Below, in pieces: positions 7,942-15,864 of a stretch of DNA of 23,550 nucleotides. Source of the DNA: Candidatus Hodarchaeota archaeon (GTDB lineage: Archaea; Asgardarchaeota; Heimdallarchaeia; Hodarchaeales; YT1-039); contig JAEOTF010000456.1 in assembly GCA_016840025.1 (NCBI GenBank), forward strand, positions 1-23,550, in the 5' to 3' direction. The stretch's first letter is position 1. Each line of letters starts with the position of its first letter. The notes below the pieces were generated by a model. That model made no database searches. It was not told the DNA's origin and saw only the letters and a list, made by a program, of their open reading frames with translations. The translations under genes were made by a program, and so were the position numbers.

Positions 7942-8685
7942 GTGTATACGAGGTATGGCACTGAAGAACAAACGATAGGTGGCAGAAAACTTATAAAAAC
8001 AGGCATCATAACACTAGATGAACAAATTAGAGGTATCCCAAGCAATTCGGTAATTTTACTTCTTGGTGAACCTGGTTCTGGATTTATGGTCTTCATGCAT
8101 CAAATTCTAACCATGCGAACACGCGCAGGTGGTAAGATTTTGTATGCAAGCCTAGATCGACCCAAAGAGGAAGTAATCTTCGATGCACAAATCTACGGGT
8201 GGGAAATAGAAAACGCTTGGGACTTCGTAGACATCAGTCCCACTACAAGTAGGGCATTGGAAATTTCGTGGGAGAGAAATCTAGCCAATCAGCTTAGTCA
8301 TACATTTGTAAACAGAATTAAAAAAGATAAAGAGGAAACCCGTATATTAGATACCGTTCTCAACTCGATTTCCAGTCTTTTCTTAGAAGCTGATTCGCGA
8401 GAGGTGTTTGGTTTCTTAAATGATTATGCTTTGGCTATCAAAGATACTAACGGACTTCACTTTGTCACCATGGTTCGCGGTATGCATAGCCGTGAGATAG
8501 AAATAGGGATGGTTCATTTTTGTGATTGTGTCTTTGATTTCTGGACAGACCTACGAGGAGACGAATATCGACGAATTATGGGGATTAGAAAAATGCGAGG
8601 AGCAGCGGTTCCCCCTCGAATGACATTACCACTCGAATTCACAAAAACAGGTATATCACCGGATACCGCCCGTCGGATTAGCTAA
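7942..8685 (+). CDS. KaiC-like RecA-fold protein with degenerate P-loop
   Basis: A 247-residue single-domain relative of KaiC/RadA-type ATPases. The family layout is intact: an N-terminal GIITLDEQIRGIPSNSVILLLGEPGSG stretch (the usual 'G-x-x-x-LD-l-l-gG-i-p-g' opening), ILYASLDRP, and a C-terminal MGIRKMRGAAVPP matching the KaiC-type K-M-R-G element. In the nucleotide loop, residues 42-49 read GEPGSGFM, so the essential Walker A Lys and Ser/Thr are Phe and Met. The Walker B strand reads TVLNSIS, with Asn where Asp is usual. It is therefore probably a non-hydrolysing, regulatory relative (inference). GTG 7942 is chosen because the next in-frame ATG lies past the P-loop. It stands alone, divergent from fumarase alpha. 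Confidence 0.82.
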   Translation: MYTRYGTEEQTIGGRKLIKTGIITLDEQIRGIPSNSVILLLGEPGSGFMVFMHQILTMRTRAGGKILYASLDRPKEEVIFDAQIYGWEIENAWDFVDISPTTSRALEISWERNLANQLSHTFVNRIKKDKEETRILDTVLNSISSLFLEADSREVFGFLNDYALAIKDTNGLHFVTMVRGMHSREIEIGMVHFCDCVFDFWTDLRGDEYRRIMGIRKMRGAAVPPRMTLPLEFTKTGISPDTARRIS

Positions 8686-8761
8686 AAAAATTAAGAAAGA
8701 GACAAAACTAACACGTTGGATTTAATTAAGTAAAGAGGAGATTTTACACTAATCAAGTTCC

Positions 8762-8983
8762 TCAATTTTTTGGATCTATACGAACAAATAACACATTATT
8801 TCCTCGTAGAAATATATCACCTAATTGCGTCTCGGGATCCCCTACCAGCACAGAATCTTCGAGGACAAGATTAATAAAGGCATCTGTAACTGTTAAACGA
8901 CCCTGAATTTCTCTATTATTCTTTAAACGTACCGTAACTGATCTGCCGCAGTGTTTTTCTAGTTTCCTCAAAGGAAGATCCAT
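8762..8983 (-). CDS. LSm / Sm-like archaeal RNA-binding protein
   Basis: A 73-residue Sm-fold protein (SmAP), expected to form a heptameric or hexameric ring that binds U-rich RNA. The Sm1 motif spans about residues 13-43 (GRSVTVRLKNNREIQG...DAFINLVLED), with the D-x-x-x-N RNA-contact pattern. Sm2 is GDIFLRGNNVLFVRID near the C-terminus, with the RGN variant of RGD. The start ATG 8983 is preceded by GAGG with 7-base spacing. It lies 43 bases downstream of the unknown 217-residue gene and follows DUF460 on the same strand, so it may be the last gene of that transcription unit, though it could also have its own promoter. The length is standard for the family. Confidence 0.95.
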   Translation of the reverse strand: MDLPLRKLEKHCGRSVTVRLKNNREIQGRLTVTDAFINLVLEDSVLVGDPETQLGDIFLRGNNVLFVRIDPKN

Positions 8984-9026
8984 AGTTAGTCCTCAACAAA
9001 GAAAAACTTAGTTGGTTTTTATAATT

Positions 9027-9680
9027 TCATCTTTCAAAAGAGTAAAAACCATTGTGCCTCTTTTTTTTCTTCTTCTCTTCTTCAGTTGTAGTAGAAAAGC
9101 GGATTTTATCGCCAATTCTGCTATATCGAGTCTCGATTGCTTGAAAACTTACATGACTCACAGATGTATGTGTATAAGGAGCGGTTACAGAGCTAGGAAT
9201 AAAAGTAAGGCTATAAAAGTCACTAGTGTATTTTGAGATATCAAAGCGGGTTGAGAATATTGATTCTAACTCTTCAAGCATTGCTTTCTCTTCAGCTGAA
9301 ATGGATAGTTCAAGGTTCAGCTCATTTCCCCAAAATGTTGAGTTAATCTTGATACGAACTAGAGACAAGCGTTCCTCTTTTCTCCAACGTGTTTTCTTCT
9401 TTCTCGCGAGATCGATAATAATAGATTCAGGAAGAGATGAAGGAGATAATTCTTCATAATCTTGTTCTTTCGCAATTTCTAAAAGAGTATTCAAGAAATC
9501 TTCAATAAAATCCCTACCTAGCTTTACAACTTCCATAGTTTTTGAAGAGCGAGCCCCAGATAAGTGTAAATTAAAATAAATTGGCGTCTGATCTTCGGGA
9601 ACACTTACCTGATCTCCTATATTTGCTAACACCACAGAAAAGCGATTATAAGGAATTTTTAATTCATCGGGAGTAGCCAA
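9027..9680 (-). CDS. Conserved-looking protein of unknown function in DUF460 operon
   Basis: A soluble 217-residue protein that I do not recognise. It has no signal peptide or membrane helix. A helical middle (GRDFIEDFLNTLLEIAKEQDYEEL) is followed by a basic segment (ARKKKTRWRKEERLS), a beta-rich part, and a C-terminal run of lysines (EEEKKKKKRHNGF). The start is TTG at 9680, supported by GGGGG about 7 bases upstream that ends in the DUF460 coding region; the next ATG would remove 48 residues. Only 3 bases separate it from the DUF460 stop, so the two are very likely co-translated and may act together. The basic patches make nucleic-acid binding possible, but this is inference. Confidence 0.7.
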   Translation of the reverse strand: MATPDELKIPYNRFSVVLANIGDQVSVPEDQTPIYFNLHLSGARSSKTMEVVKLGRDFIEDFLNTLLEIAKEQDYEELSPSSLPESIIIDLARKKKTRWRKEERLSLVRIKINSTFWGNELNLELSISAEEKAMLEELESIFSTRFDISKYTSDFYSLTFIPSSVTAPYTHTSVSHVSFQAIETRYSRIGDKIRFSTTTEEEKKKKKRHNGFYSFER

Positions 9681-9683
9681 TTC

Positions 9684-11861
9684 TTAGCCCCCATTATTCT
9701 CATCCGAATGAGTGGCTATAAATAGTTTTTTCCATTCTTCTCTATGTTCATCTAACAGACTTTCTAAATCCAGTTCAGGTTTTTTCTCGATTTTCTTCCT
9801 AATTTCTTTTTTCTTCTTAGTCTCTTTCTTTGTTTTTTCCTCTTTTATTATTAAAGCCTCGTTTTCTCGGATTAAGGCTTCCAACTCATCTTTCTCAGTA
9901 ACAAAAAGACCATCTAGCTCTTGAATTGAAATCTCATCCGAGATCTCTGAACCGAGTTTTTCCACAGGAAGTGCAATAACAGGAATATGAGCTTCTGTAA
10001 AAGCTTTGAGAGCCAAGTGAGATAATTCAGGACCATTACTAGGAATAAAAACTGCCCTTATATCTTGATCAATCAATAACTGAGCAGTTTTTGACCCACC
10101 ACCGCTAGGAGACAAAATTAGGACAACTTCACCCTTGTTGACGCCTAAAATGGACATTGTACGTCTTATATCGGTTTCTGTAAATTCTACAACAGTTTTA
10201 AGGGGAACCATTCTTCCTGAGGCCCATACTGTACGTATAAGCTTAGCCTTAGTCAAATCAAATGTAAGCTGGGTCATTTCATCTTTTAATCGAGTGACCT
10301 CGCTTCTTAACCGGGCGATTTCGGCTTCTTTCTCCCTTACACGTTTATCACTGTCTATTCTTCGAGCTTTTTTCCGTTTTAAAGCATTAAATTTCTCAAA
10401 AAGCTGTGAATGCTGCTTTTTAAGCCCTACTTTCTCTTCTATCAGTTTTTCAATTTCCCTTTGTTCATATTCATTCTCTAAGCGAGCCTCGGTATACAAC
10501 ATTTTTAAATGAGTGATCTGATCATTCAGTTCAGATATATCAGAAGGTGTTTCTACTTCCTCTTTTCGTTGATATTTCGCAAGGATACTCTCTATTATCT
10601 CATCTAGTATTTGTTCTTTCAGAACAAGATCCTGTAGCTCATTTTTTTGCTCTTTGAGAATAATACCTCGAATCTCCTCGAGATAAGAAATAGCAGTAGG
10701 TTCTTTTTCTATGACATAATCACGAATTTCTTCCAAAAAGGGTTTATAATAGATATATGCAGATAAACTCGCAAATAAAGCGTCACGTGCATGTGTATCA
10801 AAAGATTTAATTTGTCCGTCATCAAAGTACTCATTTATCAATGCTACTTTTTCTATTGCAGAAGTTTGTGCATTTTTCGGTGTAAAAACGATTGATCCTG
10901 TGGTTGTCGCTATTTTTTCGACTAATCGAGGGGCAGGAGATACATCCGCAGAAACAATAACCGCTTTTCCTATTTGTGTAAGATTGCGAATAATTTCTGA
11001 CTCACTTAATTCACGTTTAGAATAAGCTTTAAGCAAACGCCCATTAAGGGTTAGGATTGCTATGCCCGTTGTTGTTCCAGGATCAATACCGATAATTACA
11101 TTCCGTATTGACCGATAGCCAGAGGGAGCAGCAGATGAGAGAGGAACAAATTCTAACCGGGGTTTTGGAACTCTCTGAATACGAATTTGAGCTAAATCAC
11201 TCTTGAGTTTTTGAGAGATACGTCTAATTTCAGCAATTCGTGAAGCTGAACTTTCAGTCTCAATGAAAAAAACAGTTCGTCGGGGATAACGGTATTTTGA
11301 AAACATAAATTTACGTTCAAGAAGCTCCGACGCAAAGGCATCTGTAAGTCTAGAGACAGCAATCTGCATATTACGCCTGTATCGCGCTTGACTCCAGCCA
11401 CCATGACCAGGTACCCGTGTTCTAGAGACAACACATTTTATTTCTTCTTCAAAAGGGACAGCGACATAACCCACTCCTAATTGACAGAGACGTGCTACGA
11501 TTTCAGCGGTTTCGAGAGGAGTAGGCTTCCCTTTTCCTAAAGTTAAACCATGACGTTTAGCAATCTTCTTGACTTTTTCATAACCTATGATTGGAGCACC
11601 TGTTGTTTGAACTACTGTAAGTGAATCGGGTAACCTTTCAAAAAATCGCACTACCCCTTTTGCATCTTTTACTATCTCAAAGAGATTATCTATCGCTAAG
11701 TAACGCATCTTTTCTTTATGTATTGTGGTTAACAGCTCCCGAAAGGATACTTCTGGTTTCGTTATTATTTTTTCCCCTTCTTCGTTTAACATCACCATCG
11801 CAAAATGTGTTGTAGGCTTTTTCGCCCGTGGGGAAGACATGGGAAGGATATCCACGCCCAT
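9684..11861 (-). CDS. DUF460 / COG2433 RNase H-like (RuvC-fold) protein with coiled coil
   Basis: An archaeal COG2433 protein of about 725 residues, a putative RNase H-fold nuclease whose cellular role is not established. The N-terminal DUF460 region (~1-230) opens MGVDILPMSS and holds LAIDNLFEI. The RuvC/YqgF-like core starts VIIGIDPGTTTGIAIL (first acidic residue D in GIDPG), with SADVSPAP and the distal HARDALFASLSAYI supplying the other expected acidic positions. A long charged coiled coil follows at about 450-560. Then comes a small alpha/beta domain with SPSGGGSKTAQLL, and the protein ends in a Lys/Glu-rich tail (KKETKKKKEIRKKIEKK). ATG 11861 is used; an in-frame TTG at 11882 would add seven residues (MKTSATV) and is also plausible because family members often have a short strand before GVDI. 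It is first in a cluster with the unknown protein and LSm. Confidence 0.9.
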   Translation of the reverse strand: MGVDILPMSSPRAKKPTTHFAMVMLNEEGEKIITKPEVSFRELLTTIHKEKMRYLAIDNLFEIVKDAKGVVRFFERLPDSLTVVQTTGAPIIGYEKVKKIAKRHGLTLGKGKPTPLETAEIVARLCQLGVGYVAVPFEEEIKCVVSRTRVPGHGGWSQARYRRNMQIAVSRLTDAFASELLERKFMFSKYRYPRRTVFFIETESSASRIAEIRRISQKLKSDLAQIRIQRVPKPRLEFVPLSSAAPSGYRSIRNVIIGIDPGTTTGIAILTLNGRLLKAYSKRELSESEIIRNLTQIGKAVIVSADVSPAPRLVEKIATTTGSIVFTPKNAQTSAIEKVALINEYFDDGQIKSFDTHARDALFASLSAYIYYKPFLEEIRDYVIEKEPTAISYLEEIRGIILKEQKNELQDLVLKEQILDEIIESILAKYQRKEEVETPSDISELNDQITHLKMLYTEARLENEYEQREIEKLIEEKVGLKKQHSQLFEKFNALKRKKARRIDSDKRVREKEAEIARLRSEVTRLKDEMTQLTFDLTKAKLIRTVWASGRMVPLKTVVEFTETDIRRTMSILGVNKGEVVLILSPSGGGSKTAQLLIDQDIRAVFIPSNGPELSHLALKAFTEAHIPVIALPVEKLGSEISDEISIQELDGLFVTEKDELEALIRENEALIIKEEKTKKETKKKKEIRKKIEKKPELDLESLLDEHREEWKKLFIATHSDENNGG

Positions 11862-12147
11862 AACAGTCGCTGATGTCTTCAAAACCAGTCAAACTCACAT
11901 TCGTTTGCATTCACTGATAGTTAATTTGATCAGTTGGAGTAAAACCACTATCTTAAAGTTAACCGAAAAATTCTAAGGTTATTCTGTTAAGAAAAGACCA
12001 TCCTCATTTGCGAATAAGAACTTTGTTTGAGAATTAGAGCCTTTTAAAAGCCTAGTTTTGTCTATAATGAAATGATCCTGAGCTAATTCTTGAGATTATT
12101 TTTAAAAAATGATGTCTCTGCAAATATATGTTGAATGACAAGACAAA

Positions 12148-13053
12148 TTAAGATAGATCTGTCTCTCCAGACTCCTGGATATCGGTAATAAGTGAGTCTA
12201 TATCGGGTAGTGAGATATTGAATCGTCGTTTGAAAAATGAGATGATGTTCTCCAGATCTCTAGAAAGAAGCTCTTTTGCATTTGGGTGAGTGGCTTCAAC
12301 CCACTGTGGCCAGTCAATCAACACAAGTTCAAAATCAGGAGTAATAAGACAATTATATTCACTTAAATCTCCATGAATCACCTGTGCTTTCAGGAAAGCA
12401 GTTTTAATAAATAGGATTAGTTGAGTAGCGATTTTTTCAAGTATATTTTCTTCTAAAATGCGAATTAGTTGTAATTCATCTCCTTCAATTAGTTCCATGA
12501 CAAGTGCATGACGATTTTGAGCGATAGGCTGTGGTACCCGAATCAAATCCGAAAGTCGTGTAAGTGCTTGGTATTCTCGTTCTGCAGCTAATCGTGACTC
12601 ATATAAAGAGGAGATGTGACGCCTTTTAGCAATATAGGGTCTCAAACGACGAGTTTTTCGAAACTCTTTCCCTAACCGATGCAATTTTAAAGCAACAATC
12701 TCATTAGAAGGGGTTGTACAGGCGAGTACATCTGCCTCTTTACCAACTCCGAGAGGGTCACCTATTGAATCTATCACATCAGATTCAACTAAAGCCTTTA
12801 ACGCTAATACATCAAATCCACGAAAGGTTAGGGCATAGCCTTCATAGGGGCCCGTCCAGCGTTTGAGTAGTTTCTTCTCGTTCAGACAACGAATTCGTTT
12901 GCGAGTATATTTGGAAGAAAGTACAGCTTTGGGCACAATTCTTTCCAACGGAGCATATTGATGTGTAATCATCAATTGTTCGCAAATAGCTAAAATACGG
13001 AAGTCTTCGGCTGGAAATTCGCGAAATTCTTTGAATTGTTGCTTTAATGACAC
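12148..13053 (-). CDS. rio2: RIO2-family serine kinase/ATPase
   Basis: Atypical protein kinase/ATPase of the RIO2 family, known for a role in late small-subunit ribosome maturation. The RIO2-specific N-terminal winged helix (about 1-90) includes DFRILAICEQLM and PYEGYALTFRGFDVLALKAL. The nucleotide loop is GVGKEADVL. VALKLHRLG carries the ATP-binding Lys. The catalytic loop is VIHGDLSEYNCLI and the metal-binding loop is LIDWPQWV, both intact. The 301-residue length fits archaeal RIO2, and the N-terminal winged helix separates it from RIO1. The start is GTG 13053, where the protein begins in register with the family; no clear Shine-Dalgarno was seen, so a leaderless or short-leader message is possible. 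It follows the GGPP synthase gene on the same strand after 164 bases. Confidence 0.95.
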   Translation of the reverse strand: MSLKQQFKEFREFPAEDFRILAICEQLMITHQYAPLERIVPKAVLSSKYTRKRIRCLNEKKLLKRWTGPYEGYALTFRGFDVLALKALVESDVIDSIGDPLGVGKEADVLACTTPSNEIVALKLHRLGKEFRKTRRLRPYIAKRRHISSLYESRLAAEREYQALTRLSDLIRVPQPIAQNRHALVMELIEGDELQLIRILEENILEKIATQLILFIKTAFLKAQVIHGDLSEYNCLITPDFELVLIDWPQWVEATHPNAKELLSRDLENIISFFKRRFNISLPDIDSLITDIQESGETDLS

Positions 13054-13217
13054 AGGGAAAAAAGCTATACAAAATAGTTAATTTCAGTTTCTACTTAAAA
13101 GCCTCATTTATTTCTAAAAATTGTCTACTCTAATTTGACGGAAGAATGGTATTTTGTTAAATGCTTTCATCACAGACAAGTTTTGAATAAGGATCGTGAA
13201 TTTGGGTAACTCTTGTG

Positions 13218-14228
13218 TTATTTTACTCTTTTTACTAGGAATTCACCCATTTTCTTGAGAAATTGTTTCGCGCCAGATTCTTCAAAGGATGAAAGGGCTT
13301 GTATTGACTCTTCATAATATTTTTGTGCCATAGCAGTTGCAGTTTCAGTTGCCTTCGTCCTGTAAAAGATATCTATGACGTTTTTTACATCTTGGGCATT
13401 ACGTTCTTTTCGAGGTTTACCGTAGACTCGATGAAGCTCAATTAAGTCATTTTGATCAGCCCGAGCGATAGCGGTCGCCAATAGAAGGGTTACTTTTCCT
13501 TCTAGGATATCGCCACCAATTTCTTTTCCATATTCTTCTTCTTTCCCAACGATATTCAAAACATCATCTTGAATCTGAAAAGCAATTCCAGCGGCGGTAG
13601 AAAAACGTTCAAGAGCCTTGATCTGTTCTGGAGATGATTTACCAACGATAGCGCCACAAATAATGCTGGATCGAATTAAGGCGGCGGTTTTAAGTTCAAG
13701 TACTTGAAGAACGCCATCCTCTGTTGCTGTCAGAGGATTTTCACTCAAATGAAATTCTAGAGCTTGCCCACGGGTTATATCGATGAAGGATTGGTTAATT
13801 GTTTTCAAAATATTGACGGCTACCTCATGATCTAATTTTGTACACTCAAAATTTCTGGCAATAACACTATAAAGAACCCCAAGCATGAAATCTCCGATGA
13901 CGAGAGCCATCGGAATGCCATACATAGTATGCATAGTAGGTTTTCCTCTACGAAGAGAGGACTCATCGCAAATATCGTCATGAACAAGACTTGCGGAATG
14001 AAGTATTTCGATAACTATTGCAGTTGGTATGCTCCTCTTAGCAGCTTCTAATCCACCCGTTAATTCTGCAGTGATAATCACCATCTTGGGTCTAAGGCGT
14101 TTTCCTCCTCGTGAGATGTATTCCGAGATGATTGGAGTAATGATGGGATCGTAAAACTCAGGATCAGCAAGGATTCGTTGAAGCTCCGCTTCGATTTCGG
14201 TGTGATATCGATTCAGAATATCATCCAT
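13218..14228 (-). CDS. Polyprenyl (geranylgeranyl) diphosphate synthase
   Basis: Trans-isoprenyl diphosphate synthase that extends allylic diphosphates with isopentenyl diphosphate; in archaea it supplies the C20 or longer chains of ether lipids. GGKRLRP at 41-47 binds isopentenyl diphosphate. The first Asp-rich motif is LVHDDICDE (D84, D85, D88) with RRGKPT after it. The second is QIQDDVLN (D221, D222), where the fifth position is Asn rather than the more usual Asp. The residues four and five before the first motif are Ser and Ala. These small side chains do not predict a short C15 product, so GGPP or longer is favoured (inference). The 336-residue length is normal. ATG 14228 has GGTGA with 9-base spacing. 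The upstream 194 bases are shared with the divergent btpA-like gene. Confidence 0.93.
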   Translation of the reverse strand: MDDILNRYHTEIEAELQRILADPEFYDPIITPIISEYISRGGKRLRPKMVIITAELTGGLEAAKRSIPTAIVIEILHSASLVHDDICDESSLRRGKPTMHTMYGIPMALVIGDFMLGVLYSVIARNFECTKLDHEVAVNILKTINQSFIDITRGQALEFHLSENPLTATEDGVLQVLELKTAALIRSSIICGAIVGKSSPEQIKALERFSTAAGIAFQIQDDVLNIVGKEEEYGKEIGGDILEGKVTLLLATAIARADQNDLIELHRVYGKPRKERNAQDVKNVIDIFYRTKATETATAMAQKYYEESIQALSSFEESGAKQFLKKMGEFLVKRVK

Positions 14229-14395
14229 GAAATAGCGTCACCATGTAGGGATTTATGAAGATCAGGATAAAGAGTATCGTCATCATGCTCAAAGCATTCG
14301 GGAGACCGTCGTTTCTTCATCTATGCAGCAACGCATTAATTTAGTAGATATATCTTCTTGTATTGCATATTAAAAGTGACCAAGATCATAATGAC

Positions 14396-14405
14396 TTTTA
14401 ATTTA
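14396..14405 (+). promoter_or_regulatory. Candidate TATA box of the BtpA-family gene
   Basis: TTTTAATTTA is a fair match to the archaeal TATA consensus. Its centre is about 23 bases before ATG 14423, which would place the transcript start at or next to the ATG. The absence of a good Shine-Dalgarno motif fits this. Confidence 0.35.
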
Positions 14406-14422
14406 GGTTTCAGGTTGTTTAT

Positions 14423-15223
14423 ATGTTTTCTCAACTATTTCAAACGAATAAGATTCTTATCGGGATGGTTCACCTCCTTCCTCTTCCAGGAAGCCCACGT
14501 TTTTCCGGTACAATGCAAGATATCCAGGAGTGGGCTATACAAGATGCTAAAGCGCTTGAAGCGGGAGGAATGGACGCAATAATGATTGAAAATATGGGAG
14601 ATGCACCATTCTTCCCTTCCAATGTCCCACCAGAAACGATTGCCTGTATGGCAGTACTAGCAGAAAAGATAAAGCAGGAAGTAAGTATCCCTCTCGGCAT
14701 AAACGTGCTCCGTAATGACGCTCATGCAGCTCTATCCATTGCGAAGGCCGTAGAGGCATCTTTTATACGAATAAATGTGCATATGGGAGCCTATGTGACC
14801 GATCAGGGAATGATCACTGGCCGATCTTGGGAAACCTTACGAATACGTAAAGCATTGGACGCAGAAGATATTTATCTACTAGTTGATGTTCATGTAAAGC
14901 ATGCCCAACGCCTTACTCCAATGGGAATTGGTGATGAAGCTAAAGAACTTGTTGAACGAGGATTAGCAGACGCTATCATTGTTAGTGGGACATCAACAGG
15001 GAGTAGTACGAATTTAGAAGATCTTAAGCAAGTAAAGGCAGCTGTTCCGAAAAATTACCCCGTTTTATGTGGTTCGGGAGCAAATAAATCAACTATTTCC
15101 TCTATTCTCGAGATAGTAGATGGTGTAGTTGTTGGAACCGATCTGAAAAGGGAGAAAACACTCAAGAATCCCGTAGATCCTAATCGAGTTAGAATATTTG
15201 TAAATAACGCGAGAAAGATTTAG
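14423..15223 (+). CDS. BtpA/SgcQ-family TIM-barrel protein
   Basis: A 266-residue BtpA-family protein (COG0434). The family is named from a cyanobacterial photosystem I biogenesis factor, but archaeal members must do something else; a sugar- or nucleotide-linked enzyme role has been suggested only by fold. The hallmark opening IGMVHLLPLPGSPRF lies at about residues 13-27. IMIENMGDAPF, the mid-barrel LGINVLRNDAHAALSIA, FIRINVHMGA and LCGSGANKSTI near the C-terminus match the rest of the conserved barrel. ATG 14423 is kept because the family needs residues ahead of GMVH. A TTTTAATTTA box at 14396-14405 lies about 23 bases before it, which would suit a leaderless message. It ends 27 bases before the convergent histone gene. 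Family sure, function not known. Confidence 0.9.
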   Translation: MFSQLFQTNKILIGMVHLLPLPGSPRFSGTMQDIQEWAIQDAKALEAGGMDAIMIENMGDAPFFPSNVPPETIACMAVLAEKIKQEVSIPLGINVLRNDAHAALSIAKAVEASFIRINVHMGAYVTDQGMITGRSWETLRIRKALDAEDIYLLVDVHVKHAQRLTPMGIGDEAKELVERGLADAIIVSGTSTGSSTNLEDLKQVKAAVPKNYPVLCGSGANKSTISSILEIVDGVVVGTDLKREKTLKNPVDPNRVRIFVNNARKI

Positions 15224-15250
15224 TGCCTTTCTGTGCCTTAAGGAATGCGA

Positions 15251-15610
15251 TTACTCTTCTTCTTCAAGAGAAAGAAATTCTTCTGAGATTTCTTCATCTT
15301 CATCAAAAGAGAAATCCTCTTCGTCCTCTTCACTCACGTCTATCATTTCTTTTTCAACAGGAAGAGGGTAATCTAAAAGGGTTGTGGCGGTAAAAATATC
15401 TCGTTCCTTTACAGTTTTCCTTTTATCTGCTATGGCGAGTTCATTAGCTTTCTCTGCAATTTCTAAACCTATTTGTGAAATAAGGCGGTTTAAAGTTATT
15501 ATGGCATCTTCACTTATTCGAACACCCTCTGCTTGGCGTAGAAAACGCTCACAACGGGCATTTGCAAGGCCGCGATATTCTTCCTCTGATTTCTCTTCTT
15601 CAGCGGTCAT
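15251..15610 (-). CDS. Archaeal histone-fold protein with long acidic C-terminal tail
   Basis: A 119-residue protein whose core (about 15-79) aligns with archaeal histones. R31 in VRISEDA matches the first-loop Arg of HMf-type histones, R64-K65-T66 in KRKTVKERDI matches the DNA-contacting RKT of loop 2, and D71 matches the structural Asp. The central helix reads AIITLNRLISQIGLEIAEKANELAI. Classical archaeal histones are 65-70 residues. This one has an acidic N-terminal arm (TAEEEKSEEEY) and a C-terminal tail in which about 20 of the last 34 residues are Asp or Glu. It probably binds DNA as a dimer, while the tail could limit polymer stacking or recruit partners (inference). GAGGG precedes ATG 15610 by about 8 bases. 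Two perfect palindromes lie upstream. Confidence 0.9.
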   Translation of the reverse strand: MTAEEEKSEEEYRGLANARCERFLRQAEGVRISEDAIITLNRLISQIGLEIAEKANELAIADKRKTVKERDIFTATTLLDYPLPVEKEMIDVSEEDEEDFSFDEDEEISEEFLSLEEEE

Positions 15611-15658
15611 GTTTGCTTCCCTCTTACTCAGGGTATTTTTGGGTTTCTTGATCGGGCT

Positions 15659-15686
15659 TCAAACTTGATCAAGTATCAAATTTGAT
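15659..15686. promoter_or_regulatory. Twin palindromes, candidate operator of the histone gene
   Basis: ACTTGATCAAGT (15663-15674) and ATCAAATTTGAT (15675-15686) are both perfect 12-bp palindromes and abut each other. In another register, TCAAACTTGA (15659-15668) and TCAAATTTGA (15676-15685) form a direct repeat with 17-base spacing. The block lies 49-76 bases before the histone start. A possible TATA element, CTTATATTGG (15714-15705 on the minus strand), would put the transcript start at about 15684, inside the block. Which factor binds is unknown. Confidence 0.45.
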
Positions 15687-15864
15687 TTTCCAAGCATTTT
15701 TTTGCCAATATAAGATAAGAACGCAGCTTCTATTCATAGAAGATGTTACTAATGTCAGAATAATGATTATGAGTTTATTGATTTCTATTTATTAGTCTAG
15801 AAGAGAAAAAATATCTTTCTAACAACTAAAAGGAATTAAAGAATTTAAACCTGTTAATCACGCT

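Noticed and set aside
7931..7949. Repeated GTGTATA before the KaiC-like gene
   Set aside because: Two short copies, one overlapping the start codon; too short to call an operator.
9012..9236. Plus-strand ORF opposite the unknown gene of the DUF460 cluster
   Set aside because: Opposite a gene with a ribosome-binding site and 3-base spacing to DUF460; Cys/Ser-rich with no recognisable domain, so read as a shadow.
10135..10512. 125-codon plus-strand ORF within the DUF460 gene
   Set aside because: Antisense of the coiled-coil region, which gives long Ser/Phe/Leu-rich open frames by composition.
12061..12147. ATGATG and CTGAG boxes near the end of the RIO2 gene
   Set aside because: Order and spacing do not fit a C/D RNA, and the stretch is simple AT-rich intergenic DNA.
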